Of a stretch of 64,000 bases of DNA, positions 34,307 through 43,093 are shown one piece after another. The notes under the pieces are model-generated. The model was not told the DNA's origin. It worked only from the letters and a program-made list of their open reading frames with translations, and made no database searches. Within the stretch, counting starts at the first letter, position 1, and each line of letters starts with the position of its first letter. Source of the DNA: Collinsella aerofaciens (GTDB lineage Bacteria > Actinomycetota > Coriobacteriia > Coriobacteriales > Coriobacteriaceae). A program made the translations under genes and the position numbers. The stretch is from the NCBI RefSeq assembly GCF_019131995.1, contig NZ_JAHONA010000009.1:15557-79556 (forward strand), in the 5' to 3' direction.

Positions 34307-34352
34307 ATTGGGGACGCTCTTAAACGACTGGTCATTCGGGTGCGTCCCCAAT
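34307..34352 (+). repeat. ATTGGGGACGC inverted repeat (family A variant)
   Basis: Perfect 11-bp arms ATTGGGGACGC/GCGTCCCCAAT spaced by 24 nt. Confidence 0.65.
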
Positions 34353-34365
34353 GACTACCCGCAGA

Positions 34366-34463
34366 ATGAGCGTGGATAATCTCCCGTTTTTGGCTTGGTG
34401 GCGGGTTCAAAGTGGGAGATTATCCACGCTCATCCGGAAAGTGTCCAAAAATCCACGCTCATT
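34366..34463 (+). repeat. Family B palindrome, copy 1
   Basis: Perfect 20-bp arms ATGAGCGTGGATAATCTCCC at 34366-34385 and its complement at 34414-34433, then an extra CCAAAAATCCACGCTCATT half-unit. Copies at 40939 and 42342. Confidence 0.85.
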
Positions 34464-34559
34464 CGCCTTGGATTGCGTTGCCCGTGGCCGACGGCCGTGC
34501 GGCACCGGTCCGCGTGGCGGCGTATAATCGGCGGCAGATGACTTGGACGTTAGGAAACC

Positions 34560-36542
34560 ATGACCGATAGCATGCAGCAGATGGCGCTTGACACGCTCGG
34601 CGCCTATTTTGGCTACACCTCGTTTCGCCCGGGGCAGGACCGCATGGTCGATGCGATCCTTGCCGGTCGCGATGCGCTGGGTGTTATGCCCACGGGCGCC
34701 GGCAAGTCCATTTGCTACCAGGTGCCCGCGCTCATGCTGCCCGGCATCACCTTTGTGGTGAGTCCGCTGCTGTCGCTTATGGAGGACCAGACCCGTGCGT
34801 TGCTCGCGGCGGGTGCGCGACCCAGCTATCTCAACTCCAGCCTTACCCCGGCCCAGCAAAACACCGTGCTCAAGCGGGCGCGCGAGGGCCGCTATCAGCT
34901 TATGTACGTGGCGCCCGAGCGCCTGCTCGAGCCGCGCTTTTTAGCCTTTGCGCAGGAGGCCGCGGCGGACGGCGGCATTGGCGTGCCGCTCGTGGCCATT
35001 GACGAGGCCCACTGCGTGAGCCAATGGGGCCAGGATTTCCGCCCCGCCTACCTGCAGATTCGCGAGTTTATCGATTCGTTGCCGCGGCGCCCGATCGTGG
35101 CGGCGTTTACCGCCACGGCGACCGAGCGCGTGCGTGCGGACATTCAGCAGATGCTCGGCCTGCAAAATCCTGCGACGGTGGTGACGGGCTTCGATCGCAA
35201 GAACCTCTACTTTGGTTGCGAGGAGATGGGCGACAAGGCCAAGACTGCCTGGGTGCGCGACTACGTGATTGCGCATTCGAGCGAGAGCGGCATCGTGTAT
35301 TGCTCGACTCGCAAGACGGTCGATGCGCTGGCGGGCGAGCTTGCCGAGGCGTTGGGACCCAGCGGCATTCGCGTGGGCCGTTACCATGCCGGCATGGGCA
35401 ACGACGCCCGCCGCCAGAGCCAGCGTGCCTTTATCGACGACGACATCCAGGTGATGGTTGCCACCAACGCCTTTGGCATGGGCATCGACAAGCCCAACGT
35501 GCGTTACGTGATTCACAACAACGTGCCCGAGAGCATCGAGGCTTACTACCAAGAGGCGGGCCGCGCCGGCCGAGATGGCGACCCGGCCAGCTGCCATCTG
35601 CTGTGGAACGGCAACGATTTCCGTATGCGCCGCTTTTTGATCGACCGTGGCGATGCGGCCGACGAGGCGCTTGACGACGAGCAGCGCGCGTGGGCGCTCC
35701 AGAACCGTTATCGCCTGCTCAGCCAGATGGAGGGCTACTGCAATACCACCGGCTGTCTGCGCGAATACATGCTGCGCTACTTTGGCGACGAGGCCGCGGC
35801 CGAGCATGCGGCTGCGGCCGGTGCGGGCAGCGCCGCCACGGACGATGCCGAGGGCTGCGGCAGCTGCAGCAACTGTCTCACGCAGTTCGAGGTTGAGGAC
35901 GTCACCGATATGGCCCGCGCCGCCGTGCGCTATGTGGCCACGCGACCCATGCGCTTTGGCAAGTCGCTGATCGCCGACGTGCTCCACGGCGGCAACACCG
36001 AGCGCATTCGCCAGATGCATCTGGACGAGGACCGCGGCTACGGTGAGCTGTCGAGCGAATCGGTCGGGCGCATCAAGGACATCATCGGGCAGCTGTGCGG
36101 TCGCGGTTATTTGGCCACCTCGCAGGGGCAGTACCCGGTCGTGGGACTGGGTCCGCGTGCCGGCGAGGTCGAGGACGAGGCGTTCGTCTTTACCGTTAAG
36201 CGTCGCGCGTCCAAGCGCAAGGCCTCGGCCCGCGCCCGCCGCGCCGTCGATCTGCTGCGCGAGGAGGCCGAGCTGGACCAGCACCCGCGCGTTGGCGACG
36301 ATGCCGAGCTGTTCGAGCGCCTGCGTGCTCTCCGCAAGGAGATCTCGACCGAGCTGGAGATGGCGCCGTATATGGTCTTTTCCGACAAGGCCCTGCGCGG
36401 CCTGTGCCGCCTGCGTCGGCAGACGCGCGAGGAGCTGATCCAGGTCAACGGCATTGGCGAGAAAAAAGCCGACGCCTTTGGCGAGCAGTTTATGGCGGCG
36501 ATTGAAGAATTTGAGTCCGAGCATGCGCGGGATGGAGCGTAA
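34560..36542 (+). CDS. recQ: ATP-dependent DNA helicase RecQ
   Basis: A 660-residue 3'-5' helicase. Order: motif 0 and Walker A (FRPGQ; MPTGAGKSICYQ at about 43), DEAH box (AIDEAHCVSQWG at about 147), motif VI (YYQEAGRAGRDG), and the RecQ zinc-binding Cys cluster (C in GYCNTTGC, and CGSCSNC). Then come a winged-helix RQC region with an Ala/Glu-rich linker, and a C-terminal HRDC domain (about 585-655, LIQVNGIGEKKADAFG). It resolves recombination intermediates. Its stop is 2 bp from the GntR-3 start, so the two are co-transcribed. Confidence 0.95.
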   Translation: MTDSMQQMALDTLGAYFGYTSFRPGQDRMVDAILAGRDALGVMPTGAGKSICYQVPALMLPGITFVVSPLLSLMEDQTRALLAAGARPSYLNSSLTPAQQNTVLKRAREGRYQLMYVAPERLLEPRFLAFAQEAAADGGIGVPLVAIDEAHCVSQWGQDFRPAYLQIREFIDSLPRRPIVAAFTATATERVRADIQQMLGLQNPATVVTGFDRKNLYFGCEEMGDKAKTAWVRDYVIAHSSESGIVYCSTRKTVDALAGELAEALGPSGIRVGRYHAGMGNDARRQSQRAFIDDDIQVMVATNAFGMGIDKPNVRYVIHNNVPESIEAYYQEAGRAGRDGDPASCHLLWNGNDFRMRRFLIDRGDAADEALDDEQRAWALQNRYRLLSQMEGYCNTTGCLREYMLRYFGDEAAAEHAAAAGAGSAATDDAEGCGSCSNCLTQFEVEDVTDMARAAVRYVATRPMRFGKSLIADVLHGGNTERIRQMHLDEDRGYGELSSESVGRIKDIIGQLCGRGYLATSQGQYPVVGLGPRAGEVEDEAFVFTVKRRASKRKASARARRAVDLLREEAELDQHPRVGDDAELFERLRALRKEISTELEMAPYMVFSDKALRGLCRLRRQTREELIQVNGIGEKKADAFGEQFMAAIEEFESEHARDGA

Positions 36543-36544
36543 CG

Positions 36545-37300
36545 ATGGCATTCGACGATAAAACCGACCGCACTGACGTGCCCGCCGTGCCGCTGTACCA
36601 ACAGGTCATGGATGACCTAAAGGGCGAGATCGCGCGCGGTGTGTACCCCGCCGGCTCGCGCATTCCTTCCGAGATGGAGCTCGTGAAGTACTACGGCGTG
36701 GGACGCATCACCGTGCGCCGCGCCATCGAGGAGCTGTCGCGCGCGGGGTATCTCAACCGCCAGCAGGGGAGGGGCACGTTTGTGTGCGCGCCCAAGCTCA
36801 AGCGCAAGATTGTCCAGAAGGGTGACGTTCAGAGCTTTTCCGAGGGTTGCGCTGCCAACGACATGGTGGCCGGAGCACGTCTGGTGTCACGCACGGTGGT
36901 TGCGGCGACGCGCGAGGACGCGGCGTTTTTTGGGGTGGAACCCGGCTGCGAGCTCATCGTTGTCGAGCGCGTGCGCACGGCAGACGGCGTGCCCGTCATG
37001 CTCGAGAACAACGCCTTTGTGCTGGCCGACCATCCCTACCTGCAGACGCTGGCCGACGAGGACCTCACCGATAACTCAATCTTTGCGCTCGTTGCCGAGC
37101 ATTCGGGTCGCGCGCCGCTCAAATCCGACCCCTGCACCGTGGAGATTGCGCTTGCCGATGCTCAGGCAGCCCCGCTGCTGGAGGTGCCGGTCGGCGAGCC
37201 GCTCTTCTATATGGAGGCCTACTTTACCGACGCCGGTGGGCGCCCTTTACTGCTCGGCCGCCAAAAGATCGTGGGCTCGCGCTACGTCTTCGACATCTAA
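36545..37300 (+). CDS. GntR-family repressor with UTRA domain (GntR-3)
   Basis: A 251-residue regulator. The winged helix (about 14-85) includes RIPSEMELVKYYGVGRITVR and the wing GRGTFVCAP. The UTRA domain follows with VVERVRTADGVPVMLENN and the closing KIVGSRYVFDI. It begins 2 bp after the recQ stop and is followed, after a region with repeated TAGAACAACA boxes, by the SIS-3 gene. It probably regulates SIS-3, and perhaps transport genes elsewhere. It closely resembles GntR-2. Confidence 0.9.
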   Translation: MAFDDKTDRTDVPAVPLYQQVMDDLKGEIARGVYPAGSRIPSEMELVKYYGVGRITVRRAIEELSRAGYLNRQQGRGTFVCAPKLKRKIVQKGDVQSFSEGCAANDMVAGARLVSRTVVAATREDAAFFGVEPGCELIVVERVRTADGVPVMLENNAFVLADHPYLQTLADEDLTDNSIFALVAEHSGRAPLKSDPCTVEIALADAQAAPLLEVPVGEPLFYMEAYFTDAGGRPLLLGRQKIVGSRYVFDI

Positions 37301-37310
37301 CGTCCACAGA

Positions 37311-37392
37311 TAGAACAACATAGAACAACTTTGCTAAGATGACTTCACGGGCGTTGTTGCACGTGTTATAAATAGGACAACATAGAACGACA
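37311..37392 (+). promoter_or_regulatory. Tandem GntR-3 operator candidates before SIS-3
   Basis: The tandem TAGAACAACATAGAACAACT (37311-37330) and TAGGACAACATAGAACGACA (37373-37392) share a 10-bp period and are 62 bp apart. They bracket the probable SIS-3 promoter. Confidence 0.6.
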
Positions 37393-37444
37393 GCAGGTAC
37401 GAGCTGCCGTCGCTCAAGGCCGCCCCACAAGGAGGAACATCAGG

Positions 37445-38413
37445 ATGAACGCACATGATCTGGTTCAGGAAATCATCGAGCGCAAAGGCAGGATCAAGAA
37501 CGTCTTTTGGATCGCTTGTGGCGGTTCGATGATCGACCTGATGCCGGCCAACGAGCTGCTCAAGCGCGAAGCCACCACGTTTACCTCGGCGGTCTACACG
37601 GCACGCGAGTTTTGCCTGATGGCCCCCAAGAGCCTAGGGCCGAAGTCGCTCGTCATCGCCTGCAGCCACAGCGGCAACACGCAGGAGGTCGTCGACGGCT
37701 GCGAGATGGCGCTGGCCGCCGGTGCCGAGGTCGTCGCCATGACCGACTGCGAGGGCTCCAAGATCGACAACGGCAAGTGGACCACCTGGGTCTACCCCTG
37801 GGGCGAGGGCGTGCCGCAGGCCGAGGTGCCTCAGGGTATCGGCGCTCTGATCGCCGCCGAGCTGCTCGACCAGCAGGAAGGCTACGAGGCACTCGCCGAC
37901 ATGTACGCCGGCCTTAAACAGATGGATGCGCTGCTGCCCGCCGCTCGCGAGAAGGTCAACGCCGAGCTGGGCGCCCGCTTTGCCGAGCTCTGCCAGCAGC
38001 ACAAGTTCTTCTATATCCTGGGCTCCGGCCCCAACTTTAGCCAGACCTACGCCATGGCCATCTGCTCGCTCATGGAGATGCAGTGGCAGCACTGCTGCTA
38101 TATCCACTCCGGCGAGTATTTCCACGGCCCCTTCGAGGCCACCGAGCCCGGCGTGTTCTACTTTGTGCAGCTTGGCGCGGGCGAGTGCCGCCCCATGGAG
38201 GAGCGCGCCCTTGCGTTCCTCAACACGCACACCGATACGATTATGGTGCTCGACGCGCTTGAGTACGGCGTGGGCGACGTGCCCGCCAGCGTGCGTTCGT
38301 ACCTAGAGCCGATCTTCTTCTACAACATGAGCTGCGAGCTGCGCGCCGCCCGCGGCAAGGTCTTCGACCACAGCCCCGAGGTTCGTCGCTACATGGGCAT
38401 CGAGCAGTACTAA
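37445..38413 (+). CDS. SIS-domain sugar-phosphate deglycase-like protein (SIS-3)
   Basis: A 322-residue double-SIS protein. Phosphosugar loops are WIACGGSMIDLMPA (about 22-35) and ACSHSGNTQE (about 72-81). The catalytic pair is E211 (LMEMQW) and H227 (EYFHGPFE), and it ends VRRYMGIEQY. Unlike SIS-2 and SIS-4 it has no PTS genes beside it, only GntR-3. It therefore depends on a transporter elsewhere or draws on an existing sugar-phosphate pool. Probable amadori-type deglycase; an isomerase role is possible. AAGGAGGAA ribosome-binding site, terminator at 38437. Confidence 0.82.
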   Translation: MNAHDLVQEIIERKGRIKNVFWIACGGSMIDLMPANELLKREATTFTSAVYTAREFCLMAPKSLGPKSLVIACSHSGNTQEVVDGCEMALAAGAEVVAMTDCEGSKIDNGKWTTWVYPWGEGVPQAEVPQGIGALIAAELLDQQEGYEALADMYAGLKQMDALLPAAREKVNAELGARFAELCQQHKFFYILGSGPNFSQTYAMAICSLMEMQWQHCCYIHSGEYFHGPFEATEPGVFYFVQLGAGECRPMEERALAFLNTHTDTIMVLDALEYGVGDVPASVRSYLEPIFFYNMSCELRAARGKVFDHSPEVRRYMGIEQY

Positions 38414-38436
38414 TATACCGGGAATAACCTCTCACG

Positions 38437-38468
38437 ACGGGGTCTGCGCTGTGCGCGGGCCCCGTTTT
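38437..38468 (+). terminator. Intrinsic terminator after SIS-3
   Basis: ACGGGGTCTGCGC/GCGCGGGCCCCGT stem ending in TTTT. Confidence 0.75.
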
Positions 38469-38503
38469 GCGTTGTGGCGGCCGGATTCGTGTCTGCGCGA
38501 AAA

Positions 38504-38685
38504 CGAAGGTGAATACTTTTCCGCGAAGTGAACGACCTATTTTGGACCCCCGAAGCATCCACACTTTTTGACGCCAAATCTGCAGGGAAAACTCGACGAA
38601 ACCGCAGGAAACAGCGTCCGAAAAGTGTCGATGCTTCGGGGGCTCGTTTTTACTCGTTCACTTCGCGGAAAAGTATTCACCTTCG
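38504..38685 (+). repeat. Very long palindrome (family E copy 2)
   Basis: The outer arms are a perfect 32-bp inverted repeat (38504-38535 and 38654-38685; core GGTGAATACTTTTCCGCG). An inner stem of about 29 bp (CCCCCGAAGCATC with GATGCTTCGGGGG and beyond) has a few mismatches. The core AAACCGCAGG is shared with the 31908 hairpin. No gene is supported here. Confidence 0.9.
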
Positions 38686-38709
38686 ATTCGCAAGGGCACT
38701 GCGTGAGTC

Positions 38710-38750
38710 AAAAAAGCGGGCCGCGCCGGGGATTTTCGGCGCGGCCCGCT
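38710..38750 (-). terminator. Terminator of the dehydrogenase gene
   Basis: Perfect AGCGGGCCGCGCC/GGCGCGGCCCGCT stem. On the minus strand it runs into TTTTT. Confidence 0.85.
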
Positions 38751-38792
38751 TGTCATCGCGTTTAGATTCGCAAGGTTGCGGCAGCCAGCGGC

Positions 38793-39770
38793 CTACTTTG
38801 CGTCGTAGGCCTCGGCGTCCCACCAGTCGAGCTGGGCGATGTTGTCGCGGATGTGCTGGCAGCTCTTGTGGAAGCCCTCGAGCTCGTACTCGGACAGGTC
38901 GAGCGTGTAGACCTCCTCGACGCCCCCGGCGCCGATCACGCACGGCAGGGAGGTAAAGATGCCCTCCTCGCCATACTGGCCGGTCATGAGCGTGGAGGCG
39001 GAAAGCACGGCGTGCTCGTTGTGCAGCACGGCGGCGCAGACGCGCGCGGCGGAGTTGGCGACGGCGTACTCGGTGCACTGCTTGCCCTGGTAGGTCACAT
39101 AGCCGCCCTTGCGCGCGAGCTCCTCGACCTCCATGTGGTCAAAGGCGTACTTGTCGGGGTTCTCGGCCTGAAGCTCGTTGAGGCTCTTGCCGGCGATGGT
39201 CGCGGCCTTAAAGGCAGCCAGCTGGCTAAAGCCGTGCTCGCCAATCATGTAGGCGTCGATGGACTTGGGGCTCACGCCGACCTTCTTGGAGATCTCGGTG
39301 CGCAGGCGGGCGGAATCCAGACCGCAGCCCGAGCCGATGATCTTCTTGGGATCGTAGCCGGTCAGGTGCCACAGCTCGGTGCACACGACGTCGCAGGGGT
39401 TGGAGATGCTCACGAAGATGCCGTCGAAGCCGGCGTCGACGATGCGCTTGGCAAAGGAGCGGGCGGCGTCGGTGGTAAAGAACAGCTCGCCGTCGCGGTT
39501 GCCAGCGGCCAGCGCGACCTTACCGGCGGCGTTGACGATGACGTCGCAGCAGGCCAGCTCCTCGTAGTGGTCGTAGCAGTTGACGATCTTGGTGTTGTAC
39601 GGGACAAACGAAAGGGAGTCGCGCAGGTCCTGGACCTCGGACGTCACCTTGGCCTCGTTGATATCGCACAGGTACAGCTCGTCGGCAATGCCCTGCATGA
39701 GCAGGCTGTTGGCGACATGTGCTCCTACGTGGCCCTGGCCGACCACACCGATCTTACGCGTCTGGTACAT
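38793..39770 (-). CDS. L-lactate / L-2-hydroxyacid dehydrogenase
   Basis: A 325-residue NAD-dependent enzyme of the LDH/MDH family. GVVGQGHVGAHVA is the Rossmann glycine loop and D36 selects NAD over NADP. ISNPCDVVCTELW, the D152/R155 substrate site and the catalytic H179 (IGEHGFSQ) are all present. The mobile-loop specificity position lacks the usual lactate-type Gln and has NAAGKVALAAGNRDG instead. It may thus favour branched 2-oxoacids, as L-2-hydroxyisocaproate dehydrogenases do. The start at 39770 follows GGAAGGAT on the minus strand. Confidence 0.85.
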   Translation of the reverse strand: MYQTRKIGVVGQGHVGAHVANSLLMQGIADELYLCDINEAKVTSEVQDLRDSLSFVPYNTKIVNCYDHYEELACCDVIVNAAGKVALAAGNRDGELFFTTDAARSFAKRIVDAGFDGIFVSISNPCDVVCTELWHLTGYDPKKIIGSGCGLDSARLRTEISKKVGVSPKSIDAYMIGEHGFSQLAAFKAATIAGKSLNELQAENPDKYAFDHMEVEELARKGGYVTYQGKQCTEYAVANSAARVCAAVLHNEHAVLSASTLMTGQYGEEGIFTSLPCVIGAGGVEEVYTLDLSEYELEGFHKSCQHIRDNIAQLDWWDAEAYDAK

Positions 39771-39981
39771 ACGAGTATCCTTCCGGCCGAGTTTTTTGCG
39801 TCGAACCATTGTAGCGTCCTGCCGTCACTTTGCTAGACTAAAGCGCCGTAGATTTTTGGGACATGCCTTAATCTCTACTTTTGGAGTGATTTGGGCCGCT
39901 GACGGCATCGCTGGGCGATGTGCTCGCGCGGATAGGGCTGCTCGTTGTACCATAGCTGCAACTGACTCGTAAGGAGCATCC

Positions 39982-40908
39982 ATGCCCATTCGCATTCCCG
40001 ACGCCCTCCCTGCCGCCGCGCAGCTCGAGAGCGAGAACATCTTTGTCATGACCGAGTACCGCGCGCTGCACCAGGACATCCGCCCGCTGCGCGTGCTCAT
40101 CCTCAACCTCATGCCCACCAAGATCGCCACCGAGACGCAAATCATGCGCAAGCTCTCCAACACGCCGCTGCAGGTGGAGGTGGACCTGCTGCGCACCAAA
40201 ACGCACGAGGCCACGCACGTGAGTGCCGGCCACCTGGAGACGTTCTATCGCACGTTCGACGACATCCGCGACATCCACTACGACGGCTTGATCATCACGG
40301 GCGCGCCGGTGGAGCAGATGCCGTTCGAGGAGGTCGACTACTGGCCCGAGCTCTGCCAGATCATGGACTGGTCCACCACGCACGTGCACTCTACGCTGCA
40401 CATTTGTTGGGGCGCGCAGGCGGGGCTCTACCATCATTACGGTATCCAGAAGTACGATCTGCCGGCAAAGGCGAGCGGCGTGTTCGAGCATTATCTGGTG
40501 AAGCCGCAAAGCCCGCTGGTTCGCGGCTTTGACGACCGTTTCTATGCCGTGCATTCGCGCAACACCGATGTGCGCCGCGAGGACGTGGAGGCCGAGCCGC
40601 AGCTTGAAGTCGTGGCCGTGTCCGACGAGGTGGGCCTGTACATCGTCAAGTCGACCGACAGCCGTCGCTTCTTTGTCTTTGGCCATCCCGAGTACGATAC
40701 CGACACGCTGCGCCTGGAGTACGAGCGCGACGTGAAGCGCGGGCTCAACCCCCAGGTGCCGGCGCATTACTTCCCGAACGACGACCCCACCGCCGAGCCG
40801 CGCAACGTCTGGCGCAGTCAGGCTCAGCTGTTCTACACCAACTGGCTCAACTACTACGTCTACCAGACCACGCCCTACGACCTGGCCCGCGCCGGCGAGG
40901 AGCACTAG
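39982..40908 (+). CDS. metA: Homoserine O-acyltransferase MetA
   Basis: A 308-residue enzyme that activates homoserine for methionine synthesis. The nucleophile C142 is in HICWGAQAG, and the catalytic His/Glu are H235 and E237 (FGHPEYD). Residue 111 is Glu in ITGAPVE, the residue associated with acetyl-CoA rather than succinyl-CoA use in this family, so homoserine O-acetyltransferase activity is predicted despite the MetA fold. GTAAGGAG precedes the ATG. It is divergent from the dehydrogenase gene. I found no convincing SAM riboswitch in the 211-bp gap. Confidence 0.93.
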   Translation: MPIRIPDALPAAAQLESENIFVMTEYRALHQDIRPLRVLILNLMPTKIATETQIMRKLSNTPLQVEVDLLRTKTHEATHVSAGHLETFYRTFDDIRDIHYDGLIITGAPVEQMPFEEVDYWPELCQIMDWSTTHVHSTLHICWGAQAGLYHHYGIQKYDLPAKASGVFEHYLVKPQSPLVRGFDDRFYAVHSRNTDVRREDVEAEPQLEVVAVSDEVGLYIVKSTDSRRFFVFGHPEYDTDTLRLEYERDVKRGLNPQVPAHYFPNDDPTAEPRNVWRSQAQLFYTNWLNYYVYQTTPYDLARAGEEH

Positions 40909-40938
40909 GCTACGGCTGCTGCTGTGCCGGCGGCGTGA

Positions 40939-41054
40939 CGAGCGTGGATATCCGGACGGACGAGCGTGGATTTTCGGACATTTACAAATCGAGCGTGGAT
41001 AATCTCCCACTTTTGGCTTGAAACTAGGCTCAAAACGGGAGATTATCCACGCTC
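40939..41054 (+). repeat. Family B palindrome, copy 2
   Basis: 18-bp arms GAGCGTGGATAATCTCCC at 40991-41008 and the complement at 41037-41054, preceded by two GAGCGTGGAT..CGGAC units. The remaining gap to the next gene (41055-41351) shows nothing else I can support. Confidence 0.85.
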
Positions 41055-41351
41055 ATTTTTTAGGCATGTAGATGCCGATGGCTCGGCTAAGCGACGGTGC
41101 GTGCAGAGGCAAAGTCGCATTTGGCGTAGTCTTGAATCTCGACGGGTTTTTCTTTCTGATAATCCGATGGACCAAGGCCTCAAAATGTGGAGACAGGGAC
41201 CTCTCGACAACCGCCCTACCTGCAGATATAAGCCATCAGCCTAAAACGTCCAAAACCGTCAAGCATTTGGTCAGCGCCTGGACGGTATTTGGTCAGACTT
41301 CGCATGAAACCGTCTGGTACGTTTGCGCCGTTCCAAGATTTGGGAGGCGAC

Positions 41352-42314
41352 ATGGGAAACATGACGGCGAATCAAAGGCTTGCAAGTCACATTAAAGCAT
41401 GCGAACAGCAGATGAGCTGCGTGTACGCGCGCACGGCGGCGGAGGCAAAGCAGATTCAGCGGCGGGCGGAGGCGGGAAGTCTCGAAGCGGTCATGCCGGG
41501 GCTGTATGCGCGTCCGGAATACTGGTCCGAGCTCAAGTTTCGGCAGCGTTATCTGCATCGGGTGCGGGCGCTTGCGCAAAAGCACCCCGACTGGACATTT
41601 TGCTCCTATACGGCGGCTGTTATCTATGGCCTTTCGGTTTCGCATGCCAATTTGACGCACATCCATATCGCCGCGATGCTGGCCCAATCGACGACGCCGG
41701 GCTCTCAGGTCATTCGTCATCGCTATGCTCGTCAAACACGTGCCACCCAGATGGATATCGCCGTAACCGATATCGATCAAACGATTACGGATTGCTTGGT
41801 CGATGCATCGTTTGTCGAGGGACTGATCATCGCGGATTCGGCGCTCCATGAGCAACTTTTGTCGAAGGAGCATCTCGTTGAGACTGTCGACAAGCTTGGC
41901 CTGAATCGTCGCGGTGTTGTGACGGCGCGCAGGGTTGCACGATGTGCCGATGGGCTGTCGGAAAGCGGCGGCGAGTCCAAGGCGCGTGCCCTGATGATCG
42001 AGCGCGGCTGGCAGACGCCGGAGTTGCAAGTTGAGCTGTTCGACCCGGTTGAGCCGGGACGACCGTATCGCGTCGACTACTTGTGGCGCGTGGGCGACCG
42101 GCTGATTATCGGGGAGTTCGACGGATTTGTTAAAAGCGAGAAGGCGGCGGAGGAGGGCAAGCTCGCGAAGACGCAGTTCGATGAGCGCCAGCGCGAGTCG
42201 AGGCTTTCGCTGCTTGATAACTGCAAGATCGTGCGCTTGTGCTGGGATGATCTAAGGGATCCGACAAAGTTCGATCGCAAGCTCAAGGTCGCCGGCGTGC
42301 CGCGTGCGTGCTGA
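41352..42314 (+). CDS. AbiEi-like protein with PD-(D/E)XK nuclease-like C-terminus
   Basis: A 320-residue protein. The N-terminal half resembles the AbiEi antitoxin/HTH-type proteins (EAVMPGLYARPEYW and TFCSYTAAVIYGLS). The C-terminal part has the pattern of a DUF559/Vsr-like restriction fold: E208 in GESKAR, D242 in RVDYLW and E255/D257 in IIGEFDG. Those residues suggest a metal-dependent nuclease. No AbiEii toxin gene is adjacent. The gene is bracketed by two family B palindromes in the same orientation, as if it were a mobile cassette. Function, perhaps phage defence, is inferred. The ATG follows TGGGAGG. Confidence 0.7.
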   Translation: MGNMTANQRLASHIKACEQQMSCVYARTAAEAKQIQRRAEAGSLEAVMPGLYARPEYWSELKFRQRYLHRVRALAQKHPDWTFCSYTAAVIYGLSVSHANLTHIHIAAMLAQSTTPGSQVIRHRYARQTRATQMDIAVTDIDQTITDCLVDASFVEGLIIADSALHEQLLSKEHLVETVDKLGLNRRGVVTARRVARCADGLSESGGESKARALMIERGWQTPELQVELFDPVEPGRPYRVDYLWRVGDRLIIGEFDGFVKSEKAAEEGKLAKTQFDERQRESRLSLLDNCKIVRLCWDDLRDPTKFDRKLKVAGVPRAC

Positions 42315-42341
42315 GGCAGTTGCAGAGCGTTTGGCTGCACA

Positions 42342-42455
42342 AGCGTGGAAAATCGGACGGACGAGCGTGGATTTTCGGACGCTTGTTGAATGAGCGTGGA
42401 TAATCTCCCGTTTTTAGCTCGTAGGGGGTCAAAGTGGGAGATTTTCCACGCTCAT
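42342..42455 (+). repeat. Family B palindrome, copy 3
   Basis: ATGAGCGTGGATAATCTCCC at 42390-42409 pairs with 42436-42455 (one mismatch), preceded by two AGCGTGGA...CGGAC units at 42342 and 42363. Confidence 0.85.
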
Positions 42456-42479
42456 CTTGCGGGTGCGATACAGCGGCGG

Positions 42480-43076
42480 CTAGGCGCTGACGATGTTGGG
42501 CAGCGGCAGATCGTGGGCGTCAGTGGGAACGTGGTCGACGCGCTGTTCGTCAAAGGCGATGCCGACGATTTGGCATTCAGGTGCAACTGTGGGCAGGTAG
42601 CGGTCGTAGCAGCCTCCGCCGTAGCCCAGGCGCGCGTCGGTGCGGCCGAAAGCCACGAGTGGCACGACAACCATGTCGAGCTCGGCGGCGGGCACGATGG
42701 GGAAGCGGACGCTGTCGACGTCCGTGGCTGCGAAGGCCCGCGTAGGGTGGGCGATAAACGGGGCCTCGGACGCATTGCAAGCAGAGACTGCCCGCATGCA
42801 CATGCGCTGGTCACAAGCCATGGCGTCTGTTGCCGAGAGCATGCACGGATAGGCCACGCGCCAGCCACGCGCGACGGCCGCGGCGGCAAACGCGGCTGGG
42901 TCGACCTCGGAACCCATGGCGGCATAGACGGCAACGGTGCGCGACACCGCGGCATCCAAGCGATCCGACAGCTCAACCAGCCGCGCACAGATAACGGCAG
43001 ACTTTGCCGCCCGCACATCCAAATCAAGAGCATCGCGCCGAGCAATCACCGCCCGTCGCAACTCAGCCTTGTCCAT
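42480..43076 (-). CDS. 5-formyltetrahydrofolate cyclo-ligase
   Basis: A 198-residue ATP-dependent enzyme converting 5-formyl-THF to 5,10-methenyl-THF. It begins MDKAELRRAVIARRDAL, and the family signature LGYGGGCYDRYLP (about 149-161) forms the ATP/folate site. VAFDE- and HVPTD-like C-terminal motifs are present (GIAFDEQRVDHVPTDAHDLP). One signature Tyr is Cys (GGGCYD), a common variation. The start at 43076 has GAGAGGG upstream on the minus strand. Monocistronic, between a family B and a family C repeat. Confidence 0.9.
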   Translation of the reverse strand: MDKAELRRAVIARRDALDLDVRAAKSAVICARLVELSDRLDAAVSRTVAVYAAMGSEVDPAAFAAAAVARGWRVAYPCMLSATDAMACDQRMCMRAVSACNASEAPFIAHPTRAFAATDVDSVRFPIVPAAELDMVVVPLVAFGRTDARLGYGGGCYDRYLPTVAPECQIVGIAFDEQRVDHVPTDAHDLPLPNIVSA

Positions 43077-43093
43077 CCCGGCCCTCTCTCCCA

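Noticed and set aside
39841..39981. A possible SAM-responsive leader before metA.
   Set aside because: I could not find the conserved core or a terminator/antiterminator pair of any known SAM riboswitch.
41055..41351. Possible small genes between the family B repeat and the AbiEi-like gene.
   Set aside because: Frames here overlap the repeat or the gene start and lack ribosome-binding sites and recognisable content.
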